Assembly (NCBI GenBank): GCA_945883675.1
Contig: CAMCYA010000001.1
Span: 1 to 64,000 of the forward strand
Length of the DNA stretch: 64,000 nucleotides
Direction: 5' to 3'
Source of the DNA: Bifidobacterium breve
Lineage (GTDB): Bacteria; Actinomycetota; Actinomycetes; Nanopelagicales; Nanopelagicaceae
In this document: positions 24,775 to 33,674 of the stretch, in pieces
Layout: each line of letters opens with the position of its first letter
Position numbering within the stretch: the first letter of the stretch is position 1
Program-made: the position numbers and the translations under genes
The notes under the pieces: model-generated
Databases searched by the model: none
Told to the model about the DNA's origin: nothing
What the model saw: the letters and a program-made list of their open reading frames with translations, nothing else

Positions 24775-26247
24775 ATGAAACGGCTTATCTATGTCGCCTT
24801 CGATCATCTCAACGAAAACTTTGGCGCTCTCAAGGGAAGTGATCCTGCCCAAGATGTAATCATTTTTGTTGAAAGTCAACGAATGACAACGGGCAGAAAC
24901 TGGCATGGACAGCGCCTTCACTTTTTGATCTCTTCGGCCCGCCACTTTGCACAACACCTTGGAACCCTGGGTTACACAGTTCGGTATGAAAAAGCAGCTA
25001 CAACGGTCAGCGGACTTGAAAAGGTAAAAAAAGATTTTCCCAATTTGTCGATTATTTCGGCTGAACCATCTTCTTTTCGCCAGTTTAATGCGCTCAAAGA
25101 GTTCGGCGTCGAATTTGTCCCCAATGACTTTTTCCTAACTCCAAGGCCTCTCTTTGCGCAGTGGGCAGATGGGCAGAAAAGTTATTTGATGGAAAATTTC
25201 TATCGCCTCCAACGAACTCGACTAAATGTTCTGATGGAAAAAGGAAAACCTGCCGGTGGGGCATGGAACTTTGATAAAGAAAATAGATTGCCACCACCAA
25301 AGAACTACACATGGCCCCCATACCTGGATCACAAAAGAGATCAGATTGATCAAGAGGTTGCCAGCGAGATTGGTTACGCACCCGATTCAACATGGGCAAC
25401 AACTCGCAAAGGAGCACTTGCTCAACTAAAAAACTTTATTAACAATCACTTTGCAGAGTTTGGCCCCTATGAAGATGCAATGGCTGCAGATAACTGGGCG
25501 TTGCATCATTCGCTCTTATCGCCATACTTAAACAACGGCCTATTGCACGTGCAAGAAGTTGTTGATGCCGCAGTCAAAGCCTTTAACACTGGAGACATAC
25601 CAATTGCATCTGCCGAGGGCTTTATCCGTCAAATTATTGGTTGGCGTGAATATGTAAATGGAATGTACTGGTATCTGGGCCAGGATTATCGAGAAAATAA
25701 TCAACTAGGTGCTAACCGCCCCCTGCTTCCGCTTTTTAGTGATTCAAATAAAACAGATATGAACTGTGTTAAAACAATTGTTGCCGACATTGAAAGCCGT
25801 GCATGGGTCCACCACATTCCACGATTAATGGTGTTGAGCAATCTAGCTTTGATAACAGGGACAAATCCGCAGGCGTTTTTGGATTGGATGAGAGAAGTAT
25901 TTATAGATGCCAGCGAGTGGGTAATGGTTCCAAACGTTATCGGTATGGGATTACATGCAGATGGTGGCGCCATGATGAGTAAGCCATATGCAGCAGGAGG
26001 TGCCTATATCTCTCGAATGGGCAGTTACTGCAAGAGCTGTGTTTATGATCCAAAACTGCGGGTTGGCGAAACTGCCTGTCCATTTACAACGTTGTATTGG
26101 GATTTTCTTGATCGTCATAAAGAAACATTTGTTAAAAACCACCGTATGAGCCAGCAGGTGAATGGCTTAAAAAGACTTTCGGATTTGGAAGAGTTAGGCG
26201 TTAGAGCCCAGCAGGTTTTAAAAGGACTTGATAAAGGCGGTATCTAA
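24775..26247 (+). CDS. Iron-sulfur (6-4) photolyase, FeS-BCP/PhrB class
   Basis: A 490-residue member of the cryptochrome/photolyase family. The N-terminal antenna domain is of the DPRP/FeS-BCP type (LIYVAFDHLNENFGAL). The FAD region contains GWREYVNGMYWY and PRLMVLSNLALITG. Four cysteines, 331, 419, 422 and 435, have the spacing 88-3-13 reported for the [4Fe-4S] ligands of Agrobacterium PhrB (350, 438, 441, 454). This class repairs (6-4) photoproducts using blue light and carries a lumazine antenna. For a sunlit freshwater organism a role in DNA photorepair is natural. Confidence 0.93.
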   Translation: MKRLIYVAFDHLNENFGALKGSDPAQDVIIFVESQRMTTGRNWHGQRLHFLISSARHFAQHLGTLGYTVRYEKAATTVSGLEKVKKDFPNLSIISAEPSSFRQFNALKEFGVEFVPNDFFLTPRPLFAQWADGQKSYLMENFYRLQRTRLNVLMEKGKPAGGAWNFDKENRLPPPKNYTWPPYLDHKRDQIDQEVASEIGYAPDSTWATTRKGALAQLKNFINNHFAEFGPYEDAMAADNWALHHSLLSPYLNNGLLHVQEVVDAAVKAFNTGDIPIASAEGFIRQIIGWREYVNGMYWYLGQDYRENNQLGANRPLLPLFSDSNKTDMNCVKTIVADIESRAWVHHIPRLMVLSNLALITGTNPQAFLDWMREVFIDASEWVMVPNVIGMGLHADGGAMMSKPYAAGGAYISRMGSYCKSCVYDPKLRVGETACPFTTLYWDFLDRHKETFVKNHRMSQQVNGLKRLSDLEELGVRAQQVLKGLDKGGI

Positions 26248-26305
26248 CCACCGGAGTTAAAATTTCGGTTAAAGGTGTGTATAAAACTTTGTTTAAATTC
26301 GCCAG

Positions 26306-27370
26306 TTAAATACGGGTTGCGCCGGCAAATCGCTTATTTCCAAAACTTCTTGGAAACTCTGTAACTTCAACACGCTTGCCGGGTCTTGGCGCATGAACCA
26401 TTTTTCCACCGCCCATATAGATAGCGACGTGGCTAATAGGACTTCCAAAAAATACTAAATCTCCAGGCTTTACTGAACCAAAAGAAATATTTTTTCCATA
26501 TCGAATCTGCGCGCGAGATGAGTGTGGCAATGAAACCCCTGCATTTTGAAATGCCCGCATTGTTAAACCAGAACAGTCCCACCTGGTTGGCCCCGCCGCA
26601 GCCCACACATAGATATCACCGATCTGTGCCAGGGCGTATTTAAGAGCTTTTGACCCTCGTGTATTGTCACCAACAAAGCTAGAGGCATATTTCTTTGATG
26701 CATCAAAAATTCTTCCTTCTCGATCCTTCTCTTCTTTTGCAAGACGTTCGCGATCCTCTTTCTTCAATGAATTCAAGAGTTTTTCAGCTGATTCTAAAGA
26801 TGACTTAGCTTTTGCAATCTCTTTATTCAAAATCGCTCTTTCGCGAATCAACAACGCGGTCTTATCGGTTACTACAGACTGTGATGCATCAACCCGCTGC
26901 TTACTCGTTGAATACTGACGCAACTGACGTGCATAGTTAGTCGAGACATAATTCAAAGTAGATGCATCAGCTAAATACTGAGAGGGATCGGCTGAGAAAA
27001 CCAGCCCCAAAGATTGTCCAAGTCCTCCGGACATATAGTTTTCGCGGGCGATCTTTTCAATGACAGAACTTGCCGCATCCAAATCTTTACGAAGCACAAC
27101 TTCGCGGCCCTGGAGAACCTGCATCTCTTTTTCTAAGGCCTTAATGCGAATATTTGCCTCATTAGCTGATTCATACTTCTCGGCGGCCAGAGTTCTCAGG
27201 CGGTCTACTTCTCGCTGAACGCTTGCAACCGACGGCGCAGCAACAGAGACAGAAGGCACCAAAGAGATTGCGAGCGCCATCGCCAGAACCTGGATAACCC
27301 AGATCCGCACTCGCCTAGGAGCATTACCTTTGCGAGAAAGCAAAGCACTCGCTGTTTTGATCAACACCAA
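26306..27370 (-). CDS. Secreted NlpC/P60 peptidoglycan endopeptidase
   Basis: A 354-residue protein. A signal peptide or anchor (IWVIQVLAMALAISLVPS) is followed by a long coiled coil (residues about 50-225) with heptad-like REVDRLRTLAAEKYESANEA, then the NlpC/P60 domain with Cys266 in WDCSGL, His314 in SHVAIYMG and His326 in MVHAP. It resembles RipA/RipC-type hydrolases that cut D-Glu-mDAP bonds at septation. The frame opens with TTG at 27370, then GTG. TAGAAT lies about seven bases upstream and no Shine-Dalgarno is visible, so the message is probably leaderless. Confidence 0.9.
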   Translation of the reverse strand: MVLIKTASALLSRKGNAPRRVRIWVIQVLAMALAISLVPSVSVAAPSVASVQREVDRLRTLAAEKYESANEANIRIKALEKEMQVLQGREVVLRKDLDAASSVIEKIARENYMSGGLGQSLGLVFSADPSQYLADASTLNYVSTNYARQLRQYSTSKQRVDASQSVVTDKTALLIRERAILNKEIAKAKSSLESAEKLLNSLKKEDRERLAKEEKDREGRIFDASKKYASSFVGDNTRGSKALKYALAQIGDIYVWAAAGPTRWDCSGLTMRAFQNAGVSLPHSSRAQIRYGKNISFGSVKPGDLVFFGSPISHVAIYMGGGKMVHAPRPGKRVEVTEFPRSFGNKRFAGATRI

Positions 27371-27485
27371 AACATTCTAACCAAGGCCCTTATGAACAGA
27401 CCCATTGAAATTGCACTGATTTAGGCGTAGCGCCGAAGAAACTTGTCACAAAAGTACTGTGTAAATACTGAGCCCCGCATAGATG

Positions 27486-27533
27486 ATTTACGCAACATTC
27501 ATGTTGCGTAAATACCCCCATCACGGGTAGAGT
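27486..27533 (+). promoter_or_regulatory. 28-bp palindromic operator over the iron-transporter promoter
   Basis: ATTTACGCAACAT (27486-27498), two bases, then ATGTTGCGTAAAT (27501-27513) form perfect 13-bp inverted arms. A plausible promoter overlaps the right arm: TTGCGT (27504-27509), 18 bases, TAGAGT (27528-27533). It lies about 90 bases before the iron ABC operon and would suit a repressor. The regulator is not identifiable; the sequence does not look like the usual IdeR or Fur boxes. Confidence 0.7.
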
Positions 27534-27601
27534 CAGAGACCTAAGGCGATGGCTTTTGGCCTTGCCTCTATCCCCGATAGAAAGTGGACCGCGTGCTTAA
27601 T

Positions 27602-28615
27602 ATGAAGAAGTTAGCCTCCATATCTGCAGCCCTGTTGATGCTTGGCCTTGTGGCTGGCTGTTCCTCATCTACTAATGAGCAGGCAACAGATGTCACAGAG
27701 TTGACCGTTTATTCGGGCCGCTCTGAAGAGTTCATTGCGCCTTTCTTTGCTGACTGGGAAGCATCAACTGGAATCAAGCTAAATGTTCGCTATGGCGATT
27801 CGGCCGAACTTTCTGCGCAGATTCTTGAAGAAGATAGCAACTCCCCTGCAGATCTTTTCCTTTCACAAGATGCCGGATCACTTGGTGCAATTTCACAAGC
27901 CGGGTTGTTCACTCAACTACCTAGTGATGTTGCAGCAGAGATCCCTGCGGCATACGTTGCCGCTAATCGTGAGTGGGTTGGAATTACAGGTCGCGCTCGC
28001 GTATTTGCCTATGCACCTGATCGAGTAAAAACTTTGCCGGTTTCAATTACAGAGTTAACCAAGCCAATCTATAAAAATCAGATTGGAATCGCACCCACAA
28101 ACGCCTCTTTTCAAGCATTCCTTACAGCGCTCATTGAGAACAAAGGAACGGCTTTTACCAAAACTTGGCTTGAAGGTTTAAAAACAAATGGCGTGAAGAT
28201 ATACCTTAAGAACTCGGCAATTGTTGAGGCAATCGACAAAGGTGAGATCTCTATGGGACTCGTAAATCACTATTACATCTGGGAAGTATCAGAGGCTTTG
28301 GGCCGTGCAGTAAATGTGAAAAATGGATTCTTTACCCCCGGAGATCTTGGCAATTTAATCAACGTTTCAGGTGCTGGAATCTTACAAACTAGTTCAAAGC
28401 AAAAAGCGGCGCAGGATTTGATTAACTACTTAACCTCTGAGCCTGCTCAGCAAAAGTTTGTAAGCGATACGCATGAATACTCACTTCTAGATGGCGCTCA
28501 GCCGCCTACTGAGTTGCCTGCGCTAAACAAAATCGGTGCTCCATCAATTGATTTAAAAACTCTTAGCAACATTAAGGCCACACAAGATCTTCTCATCCAA
28601 GTAGGTCTGCTGTAG
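27602..28615 (+). CDS. Ferric-iron ABC transporter substrate-binding lipoprotein
   Basis: A 337-residue protein from ATG 27602. The lipobox LVAGC near residue 20 marks an anchored lipoprotein. ELTVYSGRSEEFI at the N-terminus and the tandem tyrosines in LVNHYYIWE, which coordinate Fe(III) in FbpA/FutA proteins, define the family. It captures ferric iron outside the membrane and delivers it to the next two gene products. An upstream in-frame GTG at 27584 would add six residues. First gene of a three-gene operon under the 27486 palindrome. Confidence 0.9.
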   Translation: MKKLASISAALLMLGLVAGCSSSTNEQATDVTELTVYSGRSEEFIAPFFADWEASTGIKLNVRYGDSAELSAQILEEDSNSPADLFLSQDAGSLGAISQAGLFTQLPSDVAAEIPAAYVAANREWVGITGRARVFAYAPDRVKTLPVSITELTKPIYKNQIGIAPTNASFQAFLTALIENKGTAFTKTWLEGLKTNGVKIYLKNSAIVEAIDKGEISMGLVNHYYIWEVSEALGRAVNVKNGFFTPGDLGNLINVSGAGILQTSSKQKAAQDLINYLTSEPAQQKFVSDTHEYSLLDGAQPPTELPALNKIGAPSIDLKTLSNIKATQDLLIQVGLL

Positions 28616-28619
28616 AAAA

Positions 28620-30218
28620 ATGTTGACAACCCTGCCCGCTCCTTTTCAGGAACAACCTTCTACTGGCGCACAACAGCGCAGCCGGTGGCGGATTGCACTG
28701 CTTACGGCAGTAGGGGCAGTTGCAGCTATTTCTATGATTCCATTTGTCTATCTATTAGTACGAGCAAGTGATAAACCTATCGATGAGATAGTGCAGTTAC
28801 TTTTTCGCCAAAAAACCTTAGAAGTTCTTGTAACCACTGCCTCTCTTGTCATCTGCGTGGTGGCAATCAACCTTGTTCTAGGTGTTGCAATTGCAAGTGG
28901 CCTTCACTTTGTTCAGGTTCCATTTCGCAGGCTTCTAGTAATTCCAGCAGTGCTTCCCCTTGCCATCCCTTCATATGTATTTACCTACACATGGGTGGCA
29001 CTTGTTCCCTCTTTTTCTGGTTTTACAGCCGCAGTCTTCATTCTTTCTATCTCAACTATCCCGTACATTATTTTGGCAACACTTGCTGGGCTTAGAGGTA
29101 TTGATGGATCTCAGATAGAAGTAGCTAGATCACTTGGACTAAACCCAAGACAGACATTTTCTCGAGTTGTCTTTCCTCAAATTCGAGGCCACGTTAGTGC
29201 CGGCGCGCTACTGGCTGGTCTCTACACAATGAGTGATTTTGGAGCTGTATCACTTCTAAACGTTGAAACACTGACTGTCTCGATTCAAAACATGTATCGC
29301 GCCTCATATGATCGAAGCGCGGCAGCTGTTATCTCATTTGTATTGATTGCATTTTCGATTCTCTTTGTTTTGGCCGATGAATCAATTAAGGGTAAATCAA
29401 CTCAGTCACAACTGATTAAGTCCCTTTCGGTTAAAACATCACCAATACAAAAGGGGTACCTGCGTTTTGCAACCGTTGCCGTTATCACAGCCTTTGCAAC
29501 AGTTGCCGTAATACTTCCCTTTTATGTTTTACTCACTCGCTTTTTTTCTAACCCAGTTGCTATTGATTGGGCCTCACTTGCCAGCGCAACGATTTCAACG
29601 GTCTCTGTTGCAGCCTTTGGCGCGATAATCGCACTAGTTCTTTCTGCGCCTTTAGGTCTTCTACTATCTGGAGGTTCATCACGCTTTGCTACTGTGACAA
29701 ATAAAATAGTTGTCATCGCACATGCTCTGCCGGGTGTTGTAGTGGGATTAGCGCTGGTATCGATTGGTTCAAAACTTGGACCGCTTTATCAGACAACATT
29801 TTTGTTGGCATTTGCCTATGCAATTTTGTTTCTCGCCAAATCTGTTACCAGTATGAGCTCTTCCCTTGCCCGTGTGCCAAATAGCGTGAAAGATGTAGCG
29901 GCAACACTTGGTATGAATCAGTGGGCCGTAGTTAAAAAAGTGATTGCACCTATTGCAGCCCCTGGTATTGGCATTGGAACTATCTTGGTGTTCCTAACTG
30001 CAATGAAGGAACTGCCTGCAACGTTGATGCTCCGCCCAACAGGGTTTGAGACTTTAGCAACACAAATCTGGTCGTTCGGTTCGATCAACCGATTTAACGA
30101 GGCTGCACCTTATGCATTAATCTTGGTTCTTGTAGCAGCGATTCCAACGTTTTTGATTAGCAGACCAGATAAAGATACTCATTCTTATGAACTAGAGAGC
30201 GCAGGGGGGCAAAAGTGA
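28620..30218 (+). CDS. Ferric-iron ABC transporter permease (fused two-half)
   Basis: A 532-residue membrane protein with about 12 segments in two homologous halves. Each half has the permease-ATPase coupling EAA-like loop: EVARSLGLNPRQTFSRVVFP near residue 163 and DVAATLGMNQWAVVKKVIAP near 423. This is the FbpB/ThiP-type internally duplicated architecture. It starts 4 bases after the substrate-binding gene and overlaps the ATPase gene by 4 bases, so the three are translationally coupled. Confidence 0.92.
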   Translation: MLTTLPAPFQEQPSTGAQQRSRWRIALLTAVGAVAAISMIPFVYLLVRASDKPIDEIVQLLFRQKTLEVLVTTASLVICVVAINLVLGVAIASGLHFVQVPFRRLLVIPAVLPLAIPSYVFTYTWVALVPSFSGFTAAVFILSISTIPYIILATLAGLRGIDGSQIEVARSLGLNPRQTFSRVVFPQIRGHVSAGALLAGLYTMSDFGAVSLLNVETLTVSIQNMYRASYDRSAAAVISFVLIAFSILFVLADESIKGKSTQSQLIKSLSVKTSPIQKGYLRFATVAVITAFATVAVILPFYVLLTRFFSNPVAIDWASLASATISTVSVAAFGAIIALVLSAPLGLLLSGGSSRFATVTNKIVVIAHALPGVVVGLALVSIGSKLGPLYQTTFLLAFAYAILFLAKSVTSMSSSLARVPNSVKDVAATLGMNQWAVVKKVIAPIAAPGIGIGTILVFLTAMKELPATLMLRPTGFETLATQIWSFGSINRFNEAAPYALILVLVAAIPTFLISRPDKDTHSYELESAGGQK

Positions 30219-31255
30219 ACGCACTTGAAGTCTCCAACCTGAGGGTTTTATTAAGTGGCAAAGTTGTTTTAGATGATCTTTCACTCTCTCTTGCACCTGG
30301 TCAGATAGCCGCTTTGCTTGGCCCCTCTGGCTGTGGCAAAACAACGCTGCTCCGCTCAATCGCCGGTTTGATTCGCCCCAGCGAAGGCCAGATCCGCTTT
30401 GGCAAACAGTTAGTCTCTTTTTCTTCTGTTCACTTGCCACCGCATAAGCGCAAGATTGGTTATGTTCCACAAGAAGGTGCTTTATTTCCGCACTTAAACA
30501 TTGCCGACAACATCTCTTTTGGAATTGATACTGCAGTATTTACAAAAGATCAGATCCGCCAAACAACTAAAGAGATGTTAGCTCTAACCGGTATGGAGGG
30601 CTTTGGCAAACGAATGCCACATCAACTCTCTGGTGGCCAACAGACTCGCGTTGCCTTAGCCCGAGCCCTTGCCATTAAGCCTTCTATTGTTTTACTTGAT
30701 GAACCTTTTTCTGCGCTAGATGCCGAGCTTAGAACAGAGCTTCGAACAGATGTAATCACTTTGCTGCGCTCACAGAACACAACAGCGATTTTAGTAACTC
30801 ATGATCGTGAAGAGGGCCTTGTTTCTGCCGATGTAATCGCACTGATGCGAGATGGCAAGATTGTTCAATCCGGGACACCCGAAGATGTTTATTCATCTCC
30901 AATATCCCCAACAATTGCAATTAGCACAGGTGATGCTTTAGTTCTGCAGGCATCTAAACTATCTGATGGTTCAACTGACTACATTCTTAACCCAGTTAAA
31001 TCTTCGGCACAATCTGTTGCATCTGGGCATATTGTTATTCGCCCCGAAGAGATCAAGTTAAACAAATCTGTAACATCTGGCTCCATAAACGGGCTAATTA
31101 CCAAAATCGATTACTACGGCCATGATGCAATGGTTGCAATTGATATTGCTGATCAACATCTACAGGTTAGAATTCCCGGACCATTTGACTTTAACGTTGG
31201 CCAAAGCGTTGCCTTAGAGCACGTTGGTCCAGTTCGTTTCTTTGCAAACAACTAG
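30215..31255 (+). CDS. Ferric-iron ABC transporter ATPase
   Basis: A 346-residue ATPase. Walker A is GPSGCGKTT, the signature LSGGQQTRVALARAL, Walker B IVLLDEPFSALD, and the switch histidine lies in LVTHDREEG. A C-terminal TOBE-type regulatory domain (residues about 240-346, with HIVIRPEEIKL) matches FbpC and other iron or spermidine-type ATPases. It energises uptake with the preceding permease. The GTG start lies within the permease stop region. Confidence 0.92.
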   Translation: MNALEVSNLRVLLSGKVVLDDLSLSLAPGQIAALLGPSGCGKTTLLRSIAGLIRPSEGQIRFGKQLVSFSSVHLPPHKRKIGYVPQEGALFPHLNIADNISFGIDTAVFTKDQIRQTTKEMLALTGMEGFGKRMPHQLSGGQQTRVALARALAIKPSIVLLDEPFSALDAELRTELRTDVITLLRSQNTTAILVTHDREEGLVSADVIALMRDGKIVQSGTPEDVYSSPISPTIAISTGDALVLQASKLSDGSTDYILNPVKSSAQSVASGHIVIRPEEIKLNKSVTSGSINGLITKIDYYGHDAMVAIDIADQHLQVRIPGPFDFNVGQSVALEHVGPVRFFANN

Positions 31256-31280
31256 AAGAAAGTTGTTCTAGTTCAAACAA

Positions 31281-32024
31281 CTAGTGGATTGTTACGCCAC
31301 CGTCTATATATATTGTCTGGCCTGTAACCATGGCTGATTCTGGTCCCAGTAAAAATAGAACAGATTGTGCAACATCTAGCTGCTCTGCCATGCGGCCCAT
31401 AGGAATAGTGGACATTTTATCTTCCATGAAAACAGGATCTACTAACAACGGCGCTGTCATATTACTTGGCACAATCGTTGGTCCAACAGCATTGACTCGG
31501 ATTCCATCTGTTGCCCATTCAAAGGCAAGTGACTTTGCCATAAACATAACTGCAGCTTTACTTGCTGAGTAACTGACAGTGTCAAGAACGGCCGAGTGTC
31601 CACTTGTAGAACCGATATTGACGATTGTTCCCTTTACTTTTTTAAGCTCTGGATAAACTGCCTGGCTCATAAAGAATGTGCCGTACAAGTTGATCTCAAT
31701 GACATCAGTAAAGTCTTTTTCAGACATTTCACTTGCCTTTGCCCTGCGCACAATCCCCGCATTATTAACAAGGTGATCTAACCGCCCGTGCTTTGCAACA
31801 ACTTCTTTAACTAAATCAACACAGGATTGCTTCGAACGAACATCTAAGTGATGGCGTGTGTGAGGGGCAGCTAAATCACTGGTCCACGCAGATTCCGGCA
31901 AAATGTCAGCAGAGGCAACAATGGCACCACGGTTTGCTAACTGCTTGGCAATGGTTGCGCCTATACCGCGACCAGCACCGGTGACTACTGCAACCTTGCC
32001 GGCAAAGTCATTAGAAGATGACAT
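31281..32024 (-). CDS. SDR-family oxidoreductase
   Basis: A 247-residue classical short-chain dehydrogenase. The cofactor motif is TGAGRGIG, followed by NNAG near residue 87, the catalytic Ser in INIGSTSGHS and YSASK with Tyr and Lys. Acidic Asp in SADILP after beta-2 suggests NAD preference. The substrate is unknown. It is the last gene of the minus-strand transporter cluster and starts 5 bases after the permease stop codon, so it is probably part of the same catabolic operon. Confidence 0.85.
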   Translation of the reverse strand: MSSSNDFAGKVAVVTGAGRGIGATIAKQLANRGAIVASADILPESAWTSDLAAPHTRHHLDVRSKQSCVDLVKEVVAKHGRLDHLVNNAGIVRRAKASEMSEKDFTDVIEINLYGTFFMSQAVYPELKKVKGTIVNIGSTSGHSAVLDTVSYSASKAAVMFMAKSLAFEWATDGIRVNAVGPTIVPSNMTAPLLVDPVFMEDKMSTIPMGRMAEQLDVAQSVLFLLGPESAMVTGQTIYIDGGVTIH

Positions 32025-32029
32025 TGGAA

Positions 32030-32812
32030 TTAATTACCGATGAAGTTGCTGCTATCTGCCCAGAAAGCAAACTTGCGTTGCAAAGCTTTAACGATGATGT
32101 GAGAAATAATTCCCATAAGGGAGAGCACGATAAGGATGGCGAACATTGTCGGCACTTCAAAGTTGTACTGTGCCAACAAAACCATTGCTCCAAGGCCATC
32201 TTGTGATCCAAGGAACTCGCCAACAACAGCGCCTAGGATTGCAAGCAAGATTCCAACGTCAAGACCTGCAAAGAAAAAAGGAAGAGCACATGGAACCTGA
32301 ACTTTTAAGAAAATCTGGAATCTTGTAGCACCAAAAACTCGGAGCATTCTAATTTGATCATTGTCAGCTGACTTCAAACCTTCAATAATATTAATCAAGA
32401 TTGGAAAGAAAGCGACAGTAGCGGCCATAACGACCTTGCTTGTCATTCCGAAACCAAACCAAACGATAAAGATTGGTGCTAAAGCGATTTTTGGGATTGC
32501 TTGAAAGCCAACAAGATAAGGCATGAATGCCTTATCAATAACTTTAATTTGTGAGATAAATGTTCCCGCAATAATTGCAAAAACAACCGCGGCCGTAAAC
32601 CCTAATAGAGTTTCTTGGCTGGTTATCCTAAAGTTGGACCAAAACAAAGGGTTACTCAACTGAAAAAATAGAGCCTCACCAATTCTAGAAGGTGTTGGCA
32701 AAATAATCTCTTCAACCTCCATGATATTGACAAGATTTTCCCAAATCAAAACAAAGGCAATGAAAACAGAAGGAACGAGGACGTACTCTGGTCGATTTCG
32801 AAGAAATTTCAT
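32030..32812 (-). CDS. ABC transporter permease, TauC/SsuC family
   Basis: A 260-residue protein with six membrane segments. The coupling loop EGLKSADNDQIRMLRVFGATRF near residue 142 contains the EAA-like motif of the nitrate/sulfonate/taurine permeases. It works with the ATPase at 32825 and the binding protein at 33675. The substrate class for this family ranges from sulfonates to thiamine precursors and aromatic acids, and cannot be narrowed from the permease. Confidence 0.88.
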   Translation of the reverse strand: MKFLRNRPEYVLVPSVFIAFVLIWENLVNIMEVEEIILPTPSRIGEALFFQLSNPLFWSNFRITSQETLLGFTAAVVFAIIAGTFISQIKVIDKAFMPYLVGFQAIPKIALAPIFIVWFGFGMTSKVVMAATVAFFPILINIIEGLKSADNDQIRMLRVFGATRFQIFLKVQVPCALPFFFAGLDVGILLAILGAVVGEFLGSQDGLGAMVLLAQYNFEVPTMFAILIVLSLMGIISHIIVKALQRKFAFWADSSNFIGN

Positions 32813-32824
32813 TCTCGCTCCCTT

Positions 32825-33640
32825 TTATTCAATCACGTTTGCAGCGTTAAAGTATTGGCGAATCTTTTTAACAAAAAAACCAGCTGCGTCGCTGTTCATC
32901 ATGTCAAGAGTTCGTGGCCTTGGTAGGTCAATCGTAATGATCTCTGCAATACGCCCAGGGCGCGGGCTCATAACAATCACGCGGTCAGATAAAAAGACCG
33001 CTTCTGTAATTGAGTGAGTTACCAGAGCAATAGTTTGATTACTTTCTTTCCAAATTCTAAGTAGCTCTAAGTTCATGTATTCACGAGTCATGGCATCTAA
33101 AGCCCCAAATGGCTCATCCATCAACAACACGGAAGGTGAGTGAACAAGTGCGCGACAGATACCTGCGCGCTGTTGCATTCCTCCACTGAGCTCGTTGGGA
33201 AACTTATCTTCAAAGCCATCAAGGCCTGCAAGCTTTAGAAGTTCTTTTGCTTTTTCTAAATACATTTTCTTATCAAGCTTTTGTACTTCAACCGGAACCA
33301 TCACATTTTCTAAAATTGTGCGCCAAGGAAGCAACGTTGGGGCCTGAAATACCATGCCAATTTCTGGCAAAGGTTTTGTCACTTCATGGCCAGAGACAGA
33401 TGCACTGCCCTCTGTTTTTGAAATCAAACCTGCAAGAACATTAAGAAGAGTGGTTTTACCGCAGCCAGATGGCCCAACAATGGAGATGAACTCACCTTTT
33501 TTAACGGTGAAGTTAATATCAGCAAGAGCATGCGTCTTTCCGCCGCCTCTTGTGTTGTAGATCTTATGTAAGGCGGCAACGTTAATCCAGGACGCCTCTT
33601 GCGAGGCGTCCTGGATTGCCGAATTGTTATTTTTACTCAT
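32825..33640 (-). CDS. ABC transporter ATPase, TauB/SsuB family
   Basis: A 271-residue ATPase. Walker A is GPSGCGKTT, the signature LSGGMQQRAGICRAL, Walker B VLLMDEPFGALD, and the switch histidine is in LVTHSITEA. The motif order and short C-terminus are typical of nitrate/sulfonate/taurine-type importers. It sits between the binding protein (34 bases) and the permease (12 bases) on the same strand. Confidence 0.9.
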   Translation of the reverse strand: MSKNNNSAIQDASQEASWINVAALHKIYNTRGGGKTHALADINFTVKKGEFISIVGPSGCGKTTLLNVLAGLISKTEGSASVSGHEVTKPLPEIGMVFQAPTLLPWRTILENVMVPVEVQKLDKKMYLEKAKELLKLAGLDGFEDKFPNELSGGMQQRAGICRALVHSPSVLLMDEPFGALDAMTREYMNLELLRIWKESNQTIALVTHSITEAVFLSDRVIVMSPRPGRIAEIITIDLPRPRTLDMMNSDAAGFFVKKIRQYFNAANVIE

Positions 33641-33674
33641 GTTCCCATTCTATACAGATTGGTTACTTTTATTT

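Noticed and set aside
27420..27601. Possible TPP or other riboswitch before the iron-transport operon
   Set aside because: The conserved CTGAGA and ACC-GGATAATACC elements are absent; the binding protein has the iron-binding Tyr-Tyr pair, and the structure is explained by a palindromic operator.
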